A DNA stretch of 7,662 bases from an uncultured Chloroflexota bacterium (lineage in GTDB: Bacteria; Chloroflexota; Limnocylindria; Limnocylindrales; CSP1-4). Where the stretch lies: contig CAIYQJ010000279.1 of assembly GCA_903928275.1 (NCBI GenBank), positions 1 to 7,662 of the forward strand, read 5' to 3'. The notes below the pieces were generated by a model, which was given only the letters and a program-made list of their open reading frames with translations, made no database searches and was not told where the DNA came from. This document shows positions 1 through 5,759 of the stretch, one piece after another. Within the stretch, counting starts at the first letter, position 1. Every line of letters starts with the position of its first letter. Both the position numbers and the translations under genes were made by a program.

Positions 1-873
1 CGTGGGTTCGTAGGCGTCGAAGCCGGTCGCGACGATGATCGATCCGACGACGACCTGGATGCTCTCCGAGCCGGGGTCTCCGACGCGGACGTCCACGACA
101 TAGTTGCCGAAGCTGCCGGACTTGCCGACGACCTCCGACCCGGTGAGGACGGTGATCCTCGCGCGCTTCTTCACCTCGGCGACGAGCGACCCGATGAGCT
201 CGCGGCCGTTCTTCGCGTGCGGGTACATCTCGCCGAATCCACCGACCCACCCGCCGAGGGTGGTCTCGCGCTCGACGAGGACGACCTGGAGGCCGATGTC
301 CGCGAGGCCGATCGCGGCCCGCAGCCCGGCGACCCCGCCGCCGATGACGAGCGTCCGCGGCGTCGTCTCGACGACGAGCGGCACGAGGGGCGTCGTGAGG
401 CGCGTCCGCGCGATGCCGGCCCGGACGAGGCCCATCGCCTTGTCCGTGGCGGCAGCGGTGTCGTCGGTGTGCACCCACGAGCACTGCTCGCGGACGTTGA
501 CCTGCGTGTACTCGTAGGGGTTCACGCCGCCACGCGCCGCGACGCCGCGGAACGTGTACGTGTGGAGCTTCGGCGAGCACGAGGCGACGACGAGGCCGTC
601 GAGGCCGAACTTGTCGATGTCCTCGAGGATCTCCTGCTGGCCCGCCTCGGAGCAGGCGAACATGGGCGAGCGGGCGACGACGACCGCCTCCTCGCCGAGC
701 GCCTCGGAGGCGACGCGCTCCACGTCGACGTAATCGGAGATGTTGCCGCCGCAGTGGCAGACATAGACCCCGACGCGCCGCTTGGGCTCGGCCGGTGCAG
801 CTTCGGACGCGGGTCCCCCGGCGGCCAGGCCGTCATGATCAGGGACTTCGTCCGGTCGCAGCTCGCCGCTCAT
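1..873 (-). CDS. hdrA: HdrA-type flavoprotein, N-terminal 291 residues (runs off left edge)
   Basis: Heterodisulfide reductase subunit A family, the FAD and iron-sulfur electron-transfer subunit of Hdr-type complexes in the cytoplasm. After a disordered leader of about 30 residues comes the HdrA N-terminal domain (about 33-155) with its usual conserved cysteines: C39 and C41 in VCHCGGNI, C74 in FACSEAG, C99 in ASCSPK and C131 in REQCSW. A Rossmann FAD fold follows: GGGVAG at 178-183, the acidic end of strand 2 near E201, and VATGFDAYEP at 281-290. Two family features are missing. The CxxC that normally follows the first FAD segment is replaced by MYPHAKNG (216-223), and the usual ferredoxin insertion before the VATGFD motif is absent, so the FAD halves join directly. 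The start is supported by GGAGG 7 bases upstream and by an ATGA overlap with the preceding HdrA-GltD gene, which implies translational coupling. No stop codon is reached; the C-terminal part lies outside the window. Confidence 0.93.
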   Translation of the reverse strand, partial: MSGELRPDEVPDHDGLAAGGPASEAAPAEPKRRVGVYVCHCGGNISDYVDVERVASEALGEEAVVVARSPMFACSEAGQQEILEDIDKFGLDGLVVASCSPKLHTYTFRGVAARGGVNPYEYTQVNVREQCSWVHTDDTAAATDKAMGLVRAGIARTRLTTPLVPLVVETTPRTLVIGGGVAGLRAAIGLADIGLQVVLVERETTLGGWVGGFGEMYPHAKNGRELIGSLVAEVKKRARITVLTGSEVVGKSGSFGNYVVDVRVGDPGSESIQVVVGSIIVATGFDAYEPT

Positions 874-3590
874 GCCGGCACCTCCACCATCTCGAGGCGG
901 GATCCCTCGAGGTGGGCGGACACCTGTGCCACCGTCGCGCCAGCGTGCAGGATGGACTCGGCGATGTCGCGCGCGGCCGACGCGGACCCGGCGACGTACA
1001 CCCCGGGGATGCTCGTGACCCCCGGGCTCACGTCCTCGTCGACCTCGGCGATGAACTTGAACTCGTCGAGCGTCAGGGCGCCCTCGGGGAACAACGCCGT
1101 CGCGCGGCTGTTCGGTCGGACCCCCACGGCGAGCACGACGAGGTCGTACTCGGCCTCCACGAGCTTGCCGCCGTTCTCGATGTCCTCGTAGCGGAGGATG
1201 AGATCGCCGTCGGGCTTCTCGGTGATCTTCGCGACGCGACCCTTCACGTAGTTCGCGCCCATCGACCGGGCCTGCTCGTAGAACTCGTCGTACTTCTTGC
1301 CCGCCGCCCGGATGTCCATGTAGTGGACCGTCACGTCGGCGAGCGGGAGGGAGCCCATGATCAGCTGGTTCTGCTTGATCGAGTACATGCAGCAGAAGCG
1401 CGAGCACAGGGGGTTGCCGACCTGCTCGTCGCGCGACCCGGTGCACAGGACGTAGGCGATGCGCTCGGGCACCTTGCCGTCCCCGGGCCGGAGGATCGTG
1501 TTGAAGGGGCGTGTCGGGGCGAGAAGGCGATCCATCTGCATCGCGGTGATGACGTTCTGGAACTTCCCGTAGCCGTACTCGGGCTTCAGGTCGGCCGGGA
1601 ACAGGTCGAAGCCCGTCGCGAGGACGACGGCCCCCACCTCGACCTCGAGCTCCTGGTCGCGGGCGTGGAGGTCGATGCAGTCGGGCACCGGACACGCCTT
1701 CACGCACTCCTCGCATTCCGAGCAAACGGCGCAGTCCATGCAGCGCCCGGCGCCTTCGTGCGCCTCGGCCTCCGTCATGGCCGGCTCGATCTCGTCGAAG
1801 GTCGTTGGCGCAGCGTCGAAGGACCCCGGGGCCGGGCGGGCGGGCCGGATCGTCCAGCCCTTCTGCCGGGACAGGACGTCCGTCTTGTCGACGACCGGGA
1901 GCCGGTCGTCGAAACCGCTCAGGGCGCCGCCGGTGAGCCAGCGGTCGATCATGTGCGCTGCACGCCTGCCCTCGCCGACCGCGCGGGTGATGTCGGTCGG
2001 CCCGGTGACGACGTCGCCCGCGGCGAAGATCCCCTGGGCGCCTGTCTGGAGGGTGGTGCGGTCAGCGTGAAGCGTGCCGCCGCGCTCGACTTCGAGCAGG
2101 CTGGAGAACGGCTTCGTGTCCGCCGCCATGCCGATGGCCGTGATGATCGTCTCGCATGCGAGCGTGAACTCGCTGCCGGCGATCGGCTCGGGCCGGCGAC
2201 GGCCGGACGCGTCGGGTGCCCCGAGCGCCATCTTCGTGCACCGGAGGCCCGCGAGCTCGCCGGACGGACCGGTCACCACGTCTGCCGGGGCGACGAGGAA
2301 CGCGAACTGCACTCCCTCGCGCTCGGCCTCGTCGATCTCCGGACCGTGCGCCGGCATCTCGTCGCGGGTGCGACGGTAGGCCACCGTCACGCTCGCGGCC
2401 CCGAGGCGACGCGCGGTGCGGGCGGCGTCCATCGCCACGTTGCCGCCGCCGACGACCACCACGCGCCGATCCGTGAGGTCGGCCGCCCGGTCGAGCCGGA
2501 CGTCGCGCAGGAAAGGCAGGCCGCCCAGCACGGACGGATGGTCCTCGCCGGGGATCCCCAGGCGCGTGGAGAGCTGCGTGCCGGTCGCAACGAGGACCGC
2601 GTCGAACCCGTCGCGCCGGAGCGCCTCGAGGTCGTCCACGCGGGTGTTCGTCACGATCTCGACGCCGATGTCGGTGACGTTCTTCACGTCCATCTCGACG
2701 ACGGCGGTCGGGAGTCGATAGGCGGGGATCGCGAGGCGCAGGAAGCCGCCCGGCTCCGGCGCCGCCTCGAGGATCTTCACGCCGTAGCCCTTGCGGGCGA
2801 GCTGCCAGGCCGCGGTGAGGCCGGTGGGGCCCGATCCCACGATCGCGACGCGCTTGCCGTTGGACGGGGCCACGGTCACGCCGGGGCCGTCGTGGCTGTC
2901 GTGGTGGACGTCGTCGACGAACCGCTTGATGCGGCGGATCGGGAGCGTGCCCTCGAGCGACCCGCGGGTGCACTCGCCCTCGCACGGGGCATAGCAGGCC
3001 CGGCCGAGGGTGCCGGCGAGCGGCGTCGCCTCGAGGACGAGCTGGAACGCTTCTTCGTACTCGCCGTTGCGGGTGAGCGAGACGTAGCCGTGGGCCTGGA
3101 TCCCGGCCGGGCACGCGAACGAGCAGGGCGAGCTGCCGTGACGGTCGATGACCGCCTTCTTCGGCACCGCCTGCGGGAAGGCTATGTACGCGGCACGGCG
3201 GGGGATGAGGTCGGCGTTGAACTGGTCGGGGACGGCGACCGTGCAGGCGGTCTCGCAGAGCGCGCAGCCCGTGCACGTGGTCTCGTCGACGTAGCGCGCC
3301 TTGCGCCGGATCCGGGCGGTGAAGTGCCCGTCGTCCCGGCGGTCGATCCCCTCGACCTCGGTGTACGTGTAGGCAGTGATGTTCTCGTGGTGCGTGGTCG
3401 CCGCCATCTTCGGCGTCGAGATGCAGCTGGCGCAGTCAAGGGTGGGGAAGACCTTGGACAGCAGGATCATCTTCCCGCCGACGCTCGCGTCCTTCTCGAC
3501 CACGAGGACCTTGTATCCCATGTCGCCGAGCTTCAGGGCGGATTCCATCCCCCCGATGCCGCTGCCGACGACGAGCACGTCATAGTCCAT
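870..3590 (-). CDS. hdrA: HdrA-GltD fusion: HdrA flavoprotein with inserted NAD(P)H oxidoreductase (906 aa)
   Basis: A two-flavin iron-sulfur electron-transfer protein. Order of parts: HdrA FAD segment (GSGIGG at 9-14) with the family C53xxC56 and PK at 60-61; a [4Fe-4S] motif C106xxC109xxC112xxxC116; then a whole GltD/NfnB-like unit, about 153-555. That unit has an N-terminal cysteine set (C156, C160, C199, C203, C207), an FAD motif GSGPTG (252-257), an NAD(P)H motif GGGNVAMD (381-388), AYRRTRDEMPA (404-414) and FAAGDVVTGP (522-531). A seven-cysteine ferredoxin-like stretch follows (C617 to C638). The HdrA fold then resumes with LATGFDLF (657-664), CTGSRD, CSRFCCMYS (729-737) and a closing VYVAGSASAARDI (864-876). 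The HdrA N-terminal domain and the C-terminal two-cluster ferredoxin of methanogen HdrA are both absent, and no cysteine occurs after 734. HdrA transfers or bifurcates electrons via FAD; GltD-type units oxidise NAD(P)H. Serving as a direct nicotinamide port of an Hdr-like complex is inference. It overlaps the MvhD-like gene by 11 bases and the next HdrA gene by 4. Which nicotinamide it uses cannot be read here. Confidence 0.95.
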   Translation of the reverse strand: MDYDVLVVGSGIGGMESALKLGDMGYKVLVVEKDASVGGKMILLSKVFPTLDCASCISTPKMAATTHHENITAYTYTEVEGIDRRDDGHFTARIRRKARYVDETTCTGCALCETACTVAVPDQFNADLIPRRAAYIAFPQAVPKKAVIDRHGSSPCSFACPAGIQAHGYVSLTRNGEYEEAFQLVLEATPLAGTLGRACYAPCEGECTRGSLEGTLPIRRIKRFVDDVHHDSHDGPGVTVAPSNGKRVAIVGSGPTGLTAAWQLARKGYGVKILEAAPEPGGFLRLAIPAYRLPTAVVEMDVKNVTDIGVEIVTNTRVDDLEALRRDGFDAVLVATGTQLSTRLGIPGEDHPSVLGGLPFLRDVRLDRAADLTDRRVVVVGGGNVAMDAARTARRLGAASVTVAYRRTRDEMPAHGPEIDEAEREGVQFAFLVAPADVVTGPSGELAGLRCTKMALGAPDASGRRRPEPIAGSEFTLACETIITAIGMAADTKPFSSLLEVERGGTLHADRTTLQTGAQGIFAAGDVVTGPTDITRAVGEGRRAAHMIDRWLTGGALSGFDDRLPVVDKTDVLSRQKGWTIRPARPAPGSFDAAPTTFDEIEPAMTEAEAHEGAGRCMDCAVCSECEECVKACPVPDCIDLHARDQELEVEVGAVVLATGFDLFPADLKPEYGYGKFQNVITAMQMDRLLAPTRPFNTILRPGDGKVPERIAYVLCTGSRDEQVGNPLCSRFCCMYSIKQNQLIMGSLPLADVTVHYMDIRAAGKKYDEFYEQARSMGANYVKGRVAKITEKPDGDLILRYEDIENGGKLVEAEYDLVVLAVGVRPNSRATALFPEGALTLDEFKFIAEVDEDVSPGVTSIPGVYVAGSASAARDIAESILHAGATVAQVSAHLEGSRLEMVEVPA

Positions 3591-4038
3591 GGGAGACCTC
3601 GCTCGCTGACGGCCCCAGGTCCGTCAGCGCCTTCGTGAACTGCGTGACGTGCTTCGCGAACGGTTCGGCGCAGACGGAGCAGATCGCCGCCATGCGCACG
3701 CGCATCGCCGAGTGACCCGCGTCCTTGAGCATCTGCTGGGCCACGCTGAGGTTGTGCGACGCGCGCTCCGCGCAATCGGACAGGTAGGCGCACTCGTCTC
3801 CGTCGGACGCGATGAACACGCCGTCGAACCCGCTCTCGATCGCGTGAAGGATCCAGGCCGGCTTGATCAGGCTCGTGCAGGGCAGCGGCATCACCCGAAC
3901 GCCGGGGTTGTAGTGCAGGTGCGCGCTGCCGGCGAGATCGATGCCGGGATCCGAGATGTTGTTCGTCGAGAAGACGAGGATGCTCGGATGCCAGGTCTTC
4001 GCCGGGGTCTCGGGCGGGGGTGCGGCGGGCGCGGTCAT
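3580..4038 (-). CDS. mvhD: MvhD/FlpD-like electron-transfer subunit with altered cysteine motif (152 aa)
   Basis: Resembles the delta subunit of methyl-viologen-reducing hydrogenase (MvhD, FlpD, QmoB C-terminus), a small [2Fe-2S] protein that passes electrons to HdrA. Family landmarks are the GIDLAGSAHLHY stretch (32-43), the VRVMPLPC strand with C54, the ILHAIESGFDGVFIASD helix-strand, DECAY with C83 (family GDCHY), and the C-terminal helix ending TDLGP. The first family motif, normally CxWC just after strand 1, reads FSTNNIS (23-29) and has no cysteine. Instead there is an extra CSVC at 120-123, where the family usually has none; C89 is a further cysteine. The start is ATG with GGAG 9 bases upstream. 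The gene directly precedes the HdrA-GltD gene and overlaps it by 11 bases, the order expected for an MvhD-HdrA pair. Whether it still binds a [2Fe-2S] cluster is uncertain. The family call is good; electron transfer to the neighbouring HdrA is inferred from context. Confidence 0.86.
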   Translation of the reverse strand: MTAPAAPPPETPAKTWHPSILVFSTNNISDPGIDLAGSAHLHYNPGVRVMPLPCTSLIKPAWILHAIESGFDGVFIASDGDECAYLSDCAERASHNLSVAQQMLKDAGHSAMRVRMAAICSVCAEPFAKHVTQFTKALTDLGPSASEVSHGL

Positions 4039-4064
4039 GGAGGGCGGCTCCGTACGGTCGGACT

Positions 4065-4098
4065 GGGCGGGCAGCGCCGGGAGGTGCGCCGTCCGCCC
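4065..4098 (-). other. GC-rich stem-loop between tusA and the MvhD-like gene
   Basis: An imperfect inverted repeat with outer arms GGGCGG and CCGCCC and inner arms GCGC and GCGC, an 8-base loop, one mismatch and one wobble pair. It lies 13 bases after the tusA stop and has no following T-run. It may be an mRNA-stabilising or attenuating hairpin inside the operon rather than a true terminator. Confidence 0.35.
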
Positions 4099-4111
4099 GT
4101 TGTGGGATGCG

Positions 4112-4372
4112 CTACTTCTGGCGACGGACGAAGACGCGGTCGTAGCCCTCGCCCTCGACGACGCCGAGGAAGTCGTGGCCGACCTTGGCCGACCAGGCGC
4201 CGATGTCGCTCTTCGTGACCGGGTCCGTCGACCAGATCTCGATGACGGAGCCGACGGGGACCGTGCCCATGCTCCTCTTGGCCTCGAGGAGCGGGCCGGG
4301 GCACGCGGAGCCGCGGGCATCGACGACCTTCGCGGTGGTCATGGTCTCGAGCTCTGCCACGGTGGCGGTCAT
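4112..4372 (-). CDS. tusA: TusA/SirA-family sulfur carrier protein (86 aa)
   Basis: A small cytoplasmic sulfur-carrier protein that holds sulfur as a persulfide on one cysteine and passes it to DsrE-type or enzyme partners. The family signature is present as ARGSACPGPLLEAKR (19-33), with the sulfur-binding cysteine C24 in a CPGP motif; it is the only cysteine. Strand VGSVIEIWSTDP and the following helix VTKSDIGAWSAKVGHDFLG match the two-layer TusA fold, and the length is usual for the family. The start at 4372 is fixed by a near-perfect AAGGAG 7 bases upstream; an internal ATG 10 codons later lacks such a site. It sits between a DsrE-family gene and the MvhD-like gene, as in sulfur-oxidation clusters (Dsr, sHdr) where TusA delivers sulfur. 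Here its likely client is the Hdr-like machinery encoded downstream, by context. A role in tRNA thiolation is the alternative but does not fit the neighbours. Confidence 0.94.
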   Translation of the reverse strand: MTATVAELETMTTAKVVDARGSACPGPLLEAKRSMGTVPVGSVIEIWSTDPVTKSDIGAWSAKVGHDFLGVVEGEGYDRVFVRRQK

Positions 4373-4386
4373 GGTGTGTCTCCTTC

Positions 4387-4404
4387 CGGCCCCGGGCGGG
4401 GCCG
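4387..4404 (-). other. Perfect 7-bp GC hairpin just upstream of tusA
   Basis: Arms CGGCCCC and GGGGCCG with a four-base loop sit between the stop of the DsrE-family gene and the AAGGAG ribosome site of tusA (4380-4385 on the plus strand). It has no T-run. The position next to the ribosome site suggests an effect on tusA translation or on mRNA processing; this is inferred from position only. Confidence 0.4.
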
Positions 4405-4423
4405 CTGCTGGCTGGACGGCGTG

Positions 4424-4792
4424 CTAGTAGACGAGGCTGTTGGTGGCGGTCGTGATCTCCGCGATGAAGCGGCCGGCGGCGACGATCTCGGCGCCGGCGA
4501 CGAGGTCGTCGGCCGTGATCCCGCGGCTCTTGAGGCATGGCCCGCAGACGAGCAGGCTGCCGCCGAGCCCCCGGACGTCATCGAGCAGCTTCTTCAGCGG
4601 CGGGAAGCCGGGGGCCTCCACGGTCTCGGCGATGCCCGACTTGACGAGCTCCACGCCGTCCCCCTGGAAGCCGATGACGACATCGACGTCCGACGCGAGC
4701 GCCGCGGCAGCCATGACGAACGGGATCGTCGCGAGCTCCGCCTCGTCGGGGCCCCGGGTGACCATGAACACGAGCTTCTCGGCCTCTGCCAC
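4424..4792 (-). CDS. DsrE-family sulfurtransferase-like protein with CxxC (122 aa)
   Basis: A DsrE/DsrF-fold protein of the DsrE3 type by appearance. The N-terminus KLVFMVTRGPDEAELATIPF (6-25) is the usual first strand and helix; VDVVIGFQGDGVELVKSG (36-53) and PGFPPLKKLL follow. The signature is LLVCGPCLKSRGI with C83 and C86, then DLVAGAEIVAAG. In DsrE-family proteins the first cysteine of this loop carries sulfur as persulfide and exchanges it with TusA. Such proteins are cytoplasmic and often oligomeric. The start is GTG, with GGAGG about 9 bases upstream. It lies 34 bases after the DsrE2-like gene and 51 before tusA. The second cysteine is a possible resolving or trisulfide partner (inference). 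Family membership is clear; donor and acceptor are not visible. Confidence 0.88.
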   Translation of the reverse strand: MAEAEKLVFMVTRGPDEAELATIPFVMAAAALASDVDVVIGFQGDGVELVKSGIAETVEAPGFPPLKKLLDDVRGLGGSLLVCGPCLKSRGITADDLVAGAEIVAAGRFIAEITTATNSLVY

Positions 4793-4826
4793 GACGTGAT
4801 ACCTCCGGTGCGACTCCGTGGAGTCC

Positions 4827-5234
4827 CTAGATGAAGATGAGCTGGCTGCCCTCGGCGGCCATGAGGAAGGCGGCGATCCCGCCGGACGCGTCGACGAGCG
4901 GATCCATGTGCGCCGCCTCGAGCCCCAGGACGGCGAGGGAGCCGGAGCACGCGAGGATGGAGACCTCGCCGATCTCCTTCGCCTGGCGGAACGTCTCCAG
5001 CCACGGGATGTCGCCCATGCTCCCGACCGGTTCGTTGAACCGGGGTCGCGCGGCGTCGTAGGCGAGGCCGTGATCCTTCTCGATCCGGTCCGCCCGGAAC
5101 GCGTCGAGCGCCCAGTACATGAGGAGGATGTTCACCGGCCGATCCATGGCCGCAGCGCCTGCGGCGATCGTGCCGGCCGCGTGGAGCTTGTCCTCCGTGC
5201 CGGAGAACAGGACGATCGAGAGGGCGTTGTTCAC
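4827..5234 (-). CDS. DsrE2-like (DsrE/DsrF/DrsH-like) protein (135 aa)
   Basis: Resembles the DsrE2-like branch of the DsrE fold, often annotated as peroxiredoxin family protein. Visible landmarks are the first strand ALSIVLFSGTEDKLHAAGTI (4-23), strand VNILLMYWALDAFR (34-47), a helix WLETFRQAKEIGEV, the loop SILACSGSLAVLGLE with the single cysteine C96, and a C-terminal GGIAAFLMAAEGSQLIFI. C96 matches the position of the conserved cysteine of DsrE2 and is probably the sulfur-binding site. The start is GTG, overlapping the regulator stop as GTGA, with AAGG about 10 bases upstream; an open frame runs on upstream but lies inside the regulator gene. It is the first structural gene of the cluster and translationally coupled to the regulator. 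Some DsrE2 proteins are membrane-anchored; no membrane segment is obvious here. The partner is presumably the downstream TusA or DsrE-family protein (inference). Confidence 0.86.
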   Translation of the reverse strand: MNNALSIVLFSGTEDKLHAAGTIAAGAAAMDRPVNILLMYWALDAFRADRIEKDHGLAYDAARPRFNEPVGSMGDIPWLETFRQAKEIGEVSILACSGSLAVLGLEAAHMDPLVDASGGIAAFLMAAEGSQLIFI

Positions 5235-5644
5235 GTTGGACCAACCTTGCTTGCGGAGGCGGCGAACATCGCGGGCGCGTCGCCGGTGGCGGAGAGATCG
5301 CTCGCGGGCGCGTCGTCGACCGCGCCCGCTGCCAGGTCGCCGAGCCTCGAGAGGCGCCGGACCAGCACCTCGCGCATGAGCCCGCACGCCGCGAGGATCC
5401 CGGGGTCGGTGAGGCCGTAGCGGACGGACCGGCCGTCCCGGCGTGCCTCGACGATGCCGACCGACCGCATGGCGGCCAGGTGCTGCGACGTCGCGGCCTG
5501 GCTCATGCCCAGGGAACGCGCGAGCTCGGTGACCTCCAGGGAGCCGCCACCGAGCCGGTGCACGATCCGCAGGCGGTGCGGGCTCGCCAGGGCACGCAGC
5601 AGCGTGGCCTGGATCGAGTCGATCTCGTCGGCGATGCTCAGCAT
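5231..5644 (-). CDS. ArsR-family winged-helix transcriptional regulator (137 aa)
   Basis: An ArsR/SmtB-type DNA-binding repressor. The winged helix-turn-helix is plain: LLRALASPHRLRIVHRLGGG, then SLEVTELARSLGMSQAATSQ as the helix-turn-helix, HLAAMRSVGIVEARRDGRS and the wing VRYGLTDPGI. The metal-binding ELCVCDL motif of classical ArsR is absent (here SLEVTELARSL). The only cysteine is C87 in ILAACGLMREV of the C-terminal helix, so a two-cysteine persulfide switch as in SqrR/BigR cannot form within one chain. An alanine-rich tail follows. I chose the ATG at 5644 because GGAG lies 11 bases upstream and the domain then begins at the usual distance; an in-frame ATG at 5695 would add 17 residues but has no visible ribosome site. 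It heads the sulfur/Hdr cluster and overlaps the next gene as GTGA, so it probably controls its own operon. The ligand is unknown; a sulfur species is a context-based guess. Confidence 0.91.
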   Translation of the reverse strand: MLSIADEIDSIQATLLRALASPHRLRIVHRLGGGSLEVTELARSLGMSQAATSQHLAAMRSVGIVEARRDGRSVRYGLTDPGILAACGLMREVLVRRLSRLGDLAAGAVDDAPASDLSATGDAPAMFAASASKVGPT

Positions 5645-5718
5645 CCGGGGTCGATCTCCGCTGGTGGGCCGGCTGCGCCGCCCGACTGCTTCCATCCGGG
5701 CCGTGCTGTCGGTCGGAC

Positions 5719-5724
5719 CTTATA
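5719..5724 (-). promoter_or_regulatory. Candidate -10 element of the regulator/sulfur operon
   Basis: On the minus strand the bases read TATAAG, five of six matches to TATAAT, in a short TA-rich run. They lie about 24 bases upstream of the ATG at 5695 and 75 upstream of the preferred ATG at 5644. No good -35 box is seen at 16-19 bases, so the promoter may depend on an activator or another sigma factor. The element abuts the 17-bp repeats, so a bound repressor could block it. Confidence 0.35.
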
Positions 5725-5757
5725 TATGCGTTCACCTACTATATGAGTACATCTACT
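5724..5757. repeat. 17-bp tandem direct repeat in AT-rich divergent control region
   Basis: Two head-to-tail 17-base units, 5724-5740 and 5741-5757, agree at 14 of 17 positions; both begin ATATG and end CTACT. A partial third copy begins with ATATG at 5758, and a further ATATG lies at 5771. The block is strikingly AT-rich in an otherwise very GC-rich window, sits directly upstream of the ArsR-family gene, and overlaps the best promoter candidates for both directions. It is therefore a likely operator, most simply for the ArsR protein, although classical ArsR operators are inverted repeats and no good dyad is seen here. Confidence 0.55.
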
Positions 5758-5759
5758 AT
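5731..5759 (+). promoter_or_regulatory. Candidate rightward sigma-70-type promoter
   Basis: TTCACC at 5731-5736 and TACTAT at 5754-5759 are separated by exactly 17 bases, each with four of six matches to the -35 and -10 consensus. The promoter would start transcription near 5766 toward the fusion methyltransferase gene. Both boxes lie within the tandem repeat, so the regulator bound there could control both directions. The evidence is pattern only. Confidence 0.35.

Noticed and set aside
217..1191. Plus-strand open frame of 324 codons at the left end
   Set aside because: It runs antisense across the HdrA genes and has the Asp/Arg/Ala-rich composition of a shadow frame.
2062..3276. A second long minus-strand frame inside the HdrA-GltD gene
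   Set aside because: It is an Arg/Pro-rich shadow in another frame, with no motif and no ribosome site.
795..3638. A very long open frame (947 codons) on the plus strand opposite the HdrA-GltD gene
   Set aside because: Its product is charged, repetitive and full of Arg/Val/Asp-rich runs without any motif; the minus strand encodes clear FAD, cysteine and nicotinamide motifs. Long antisense frames are expected in DNA of this GC content.
5235..5735. Possible longer N-terminus for the DsrE2-like protein
   Set aside because: The frame stays open upstream, but that part lies within the ArsR-family gene and is Arg/Pro-rich; the GTGA overlap gives the natural start.
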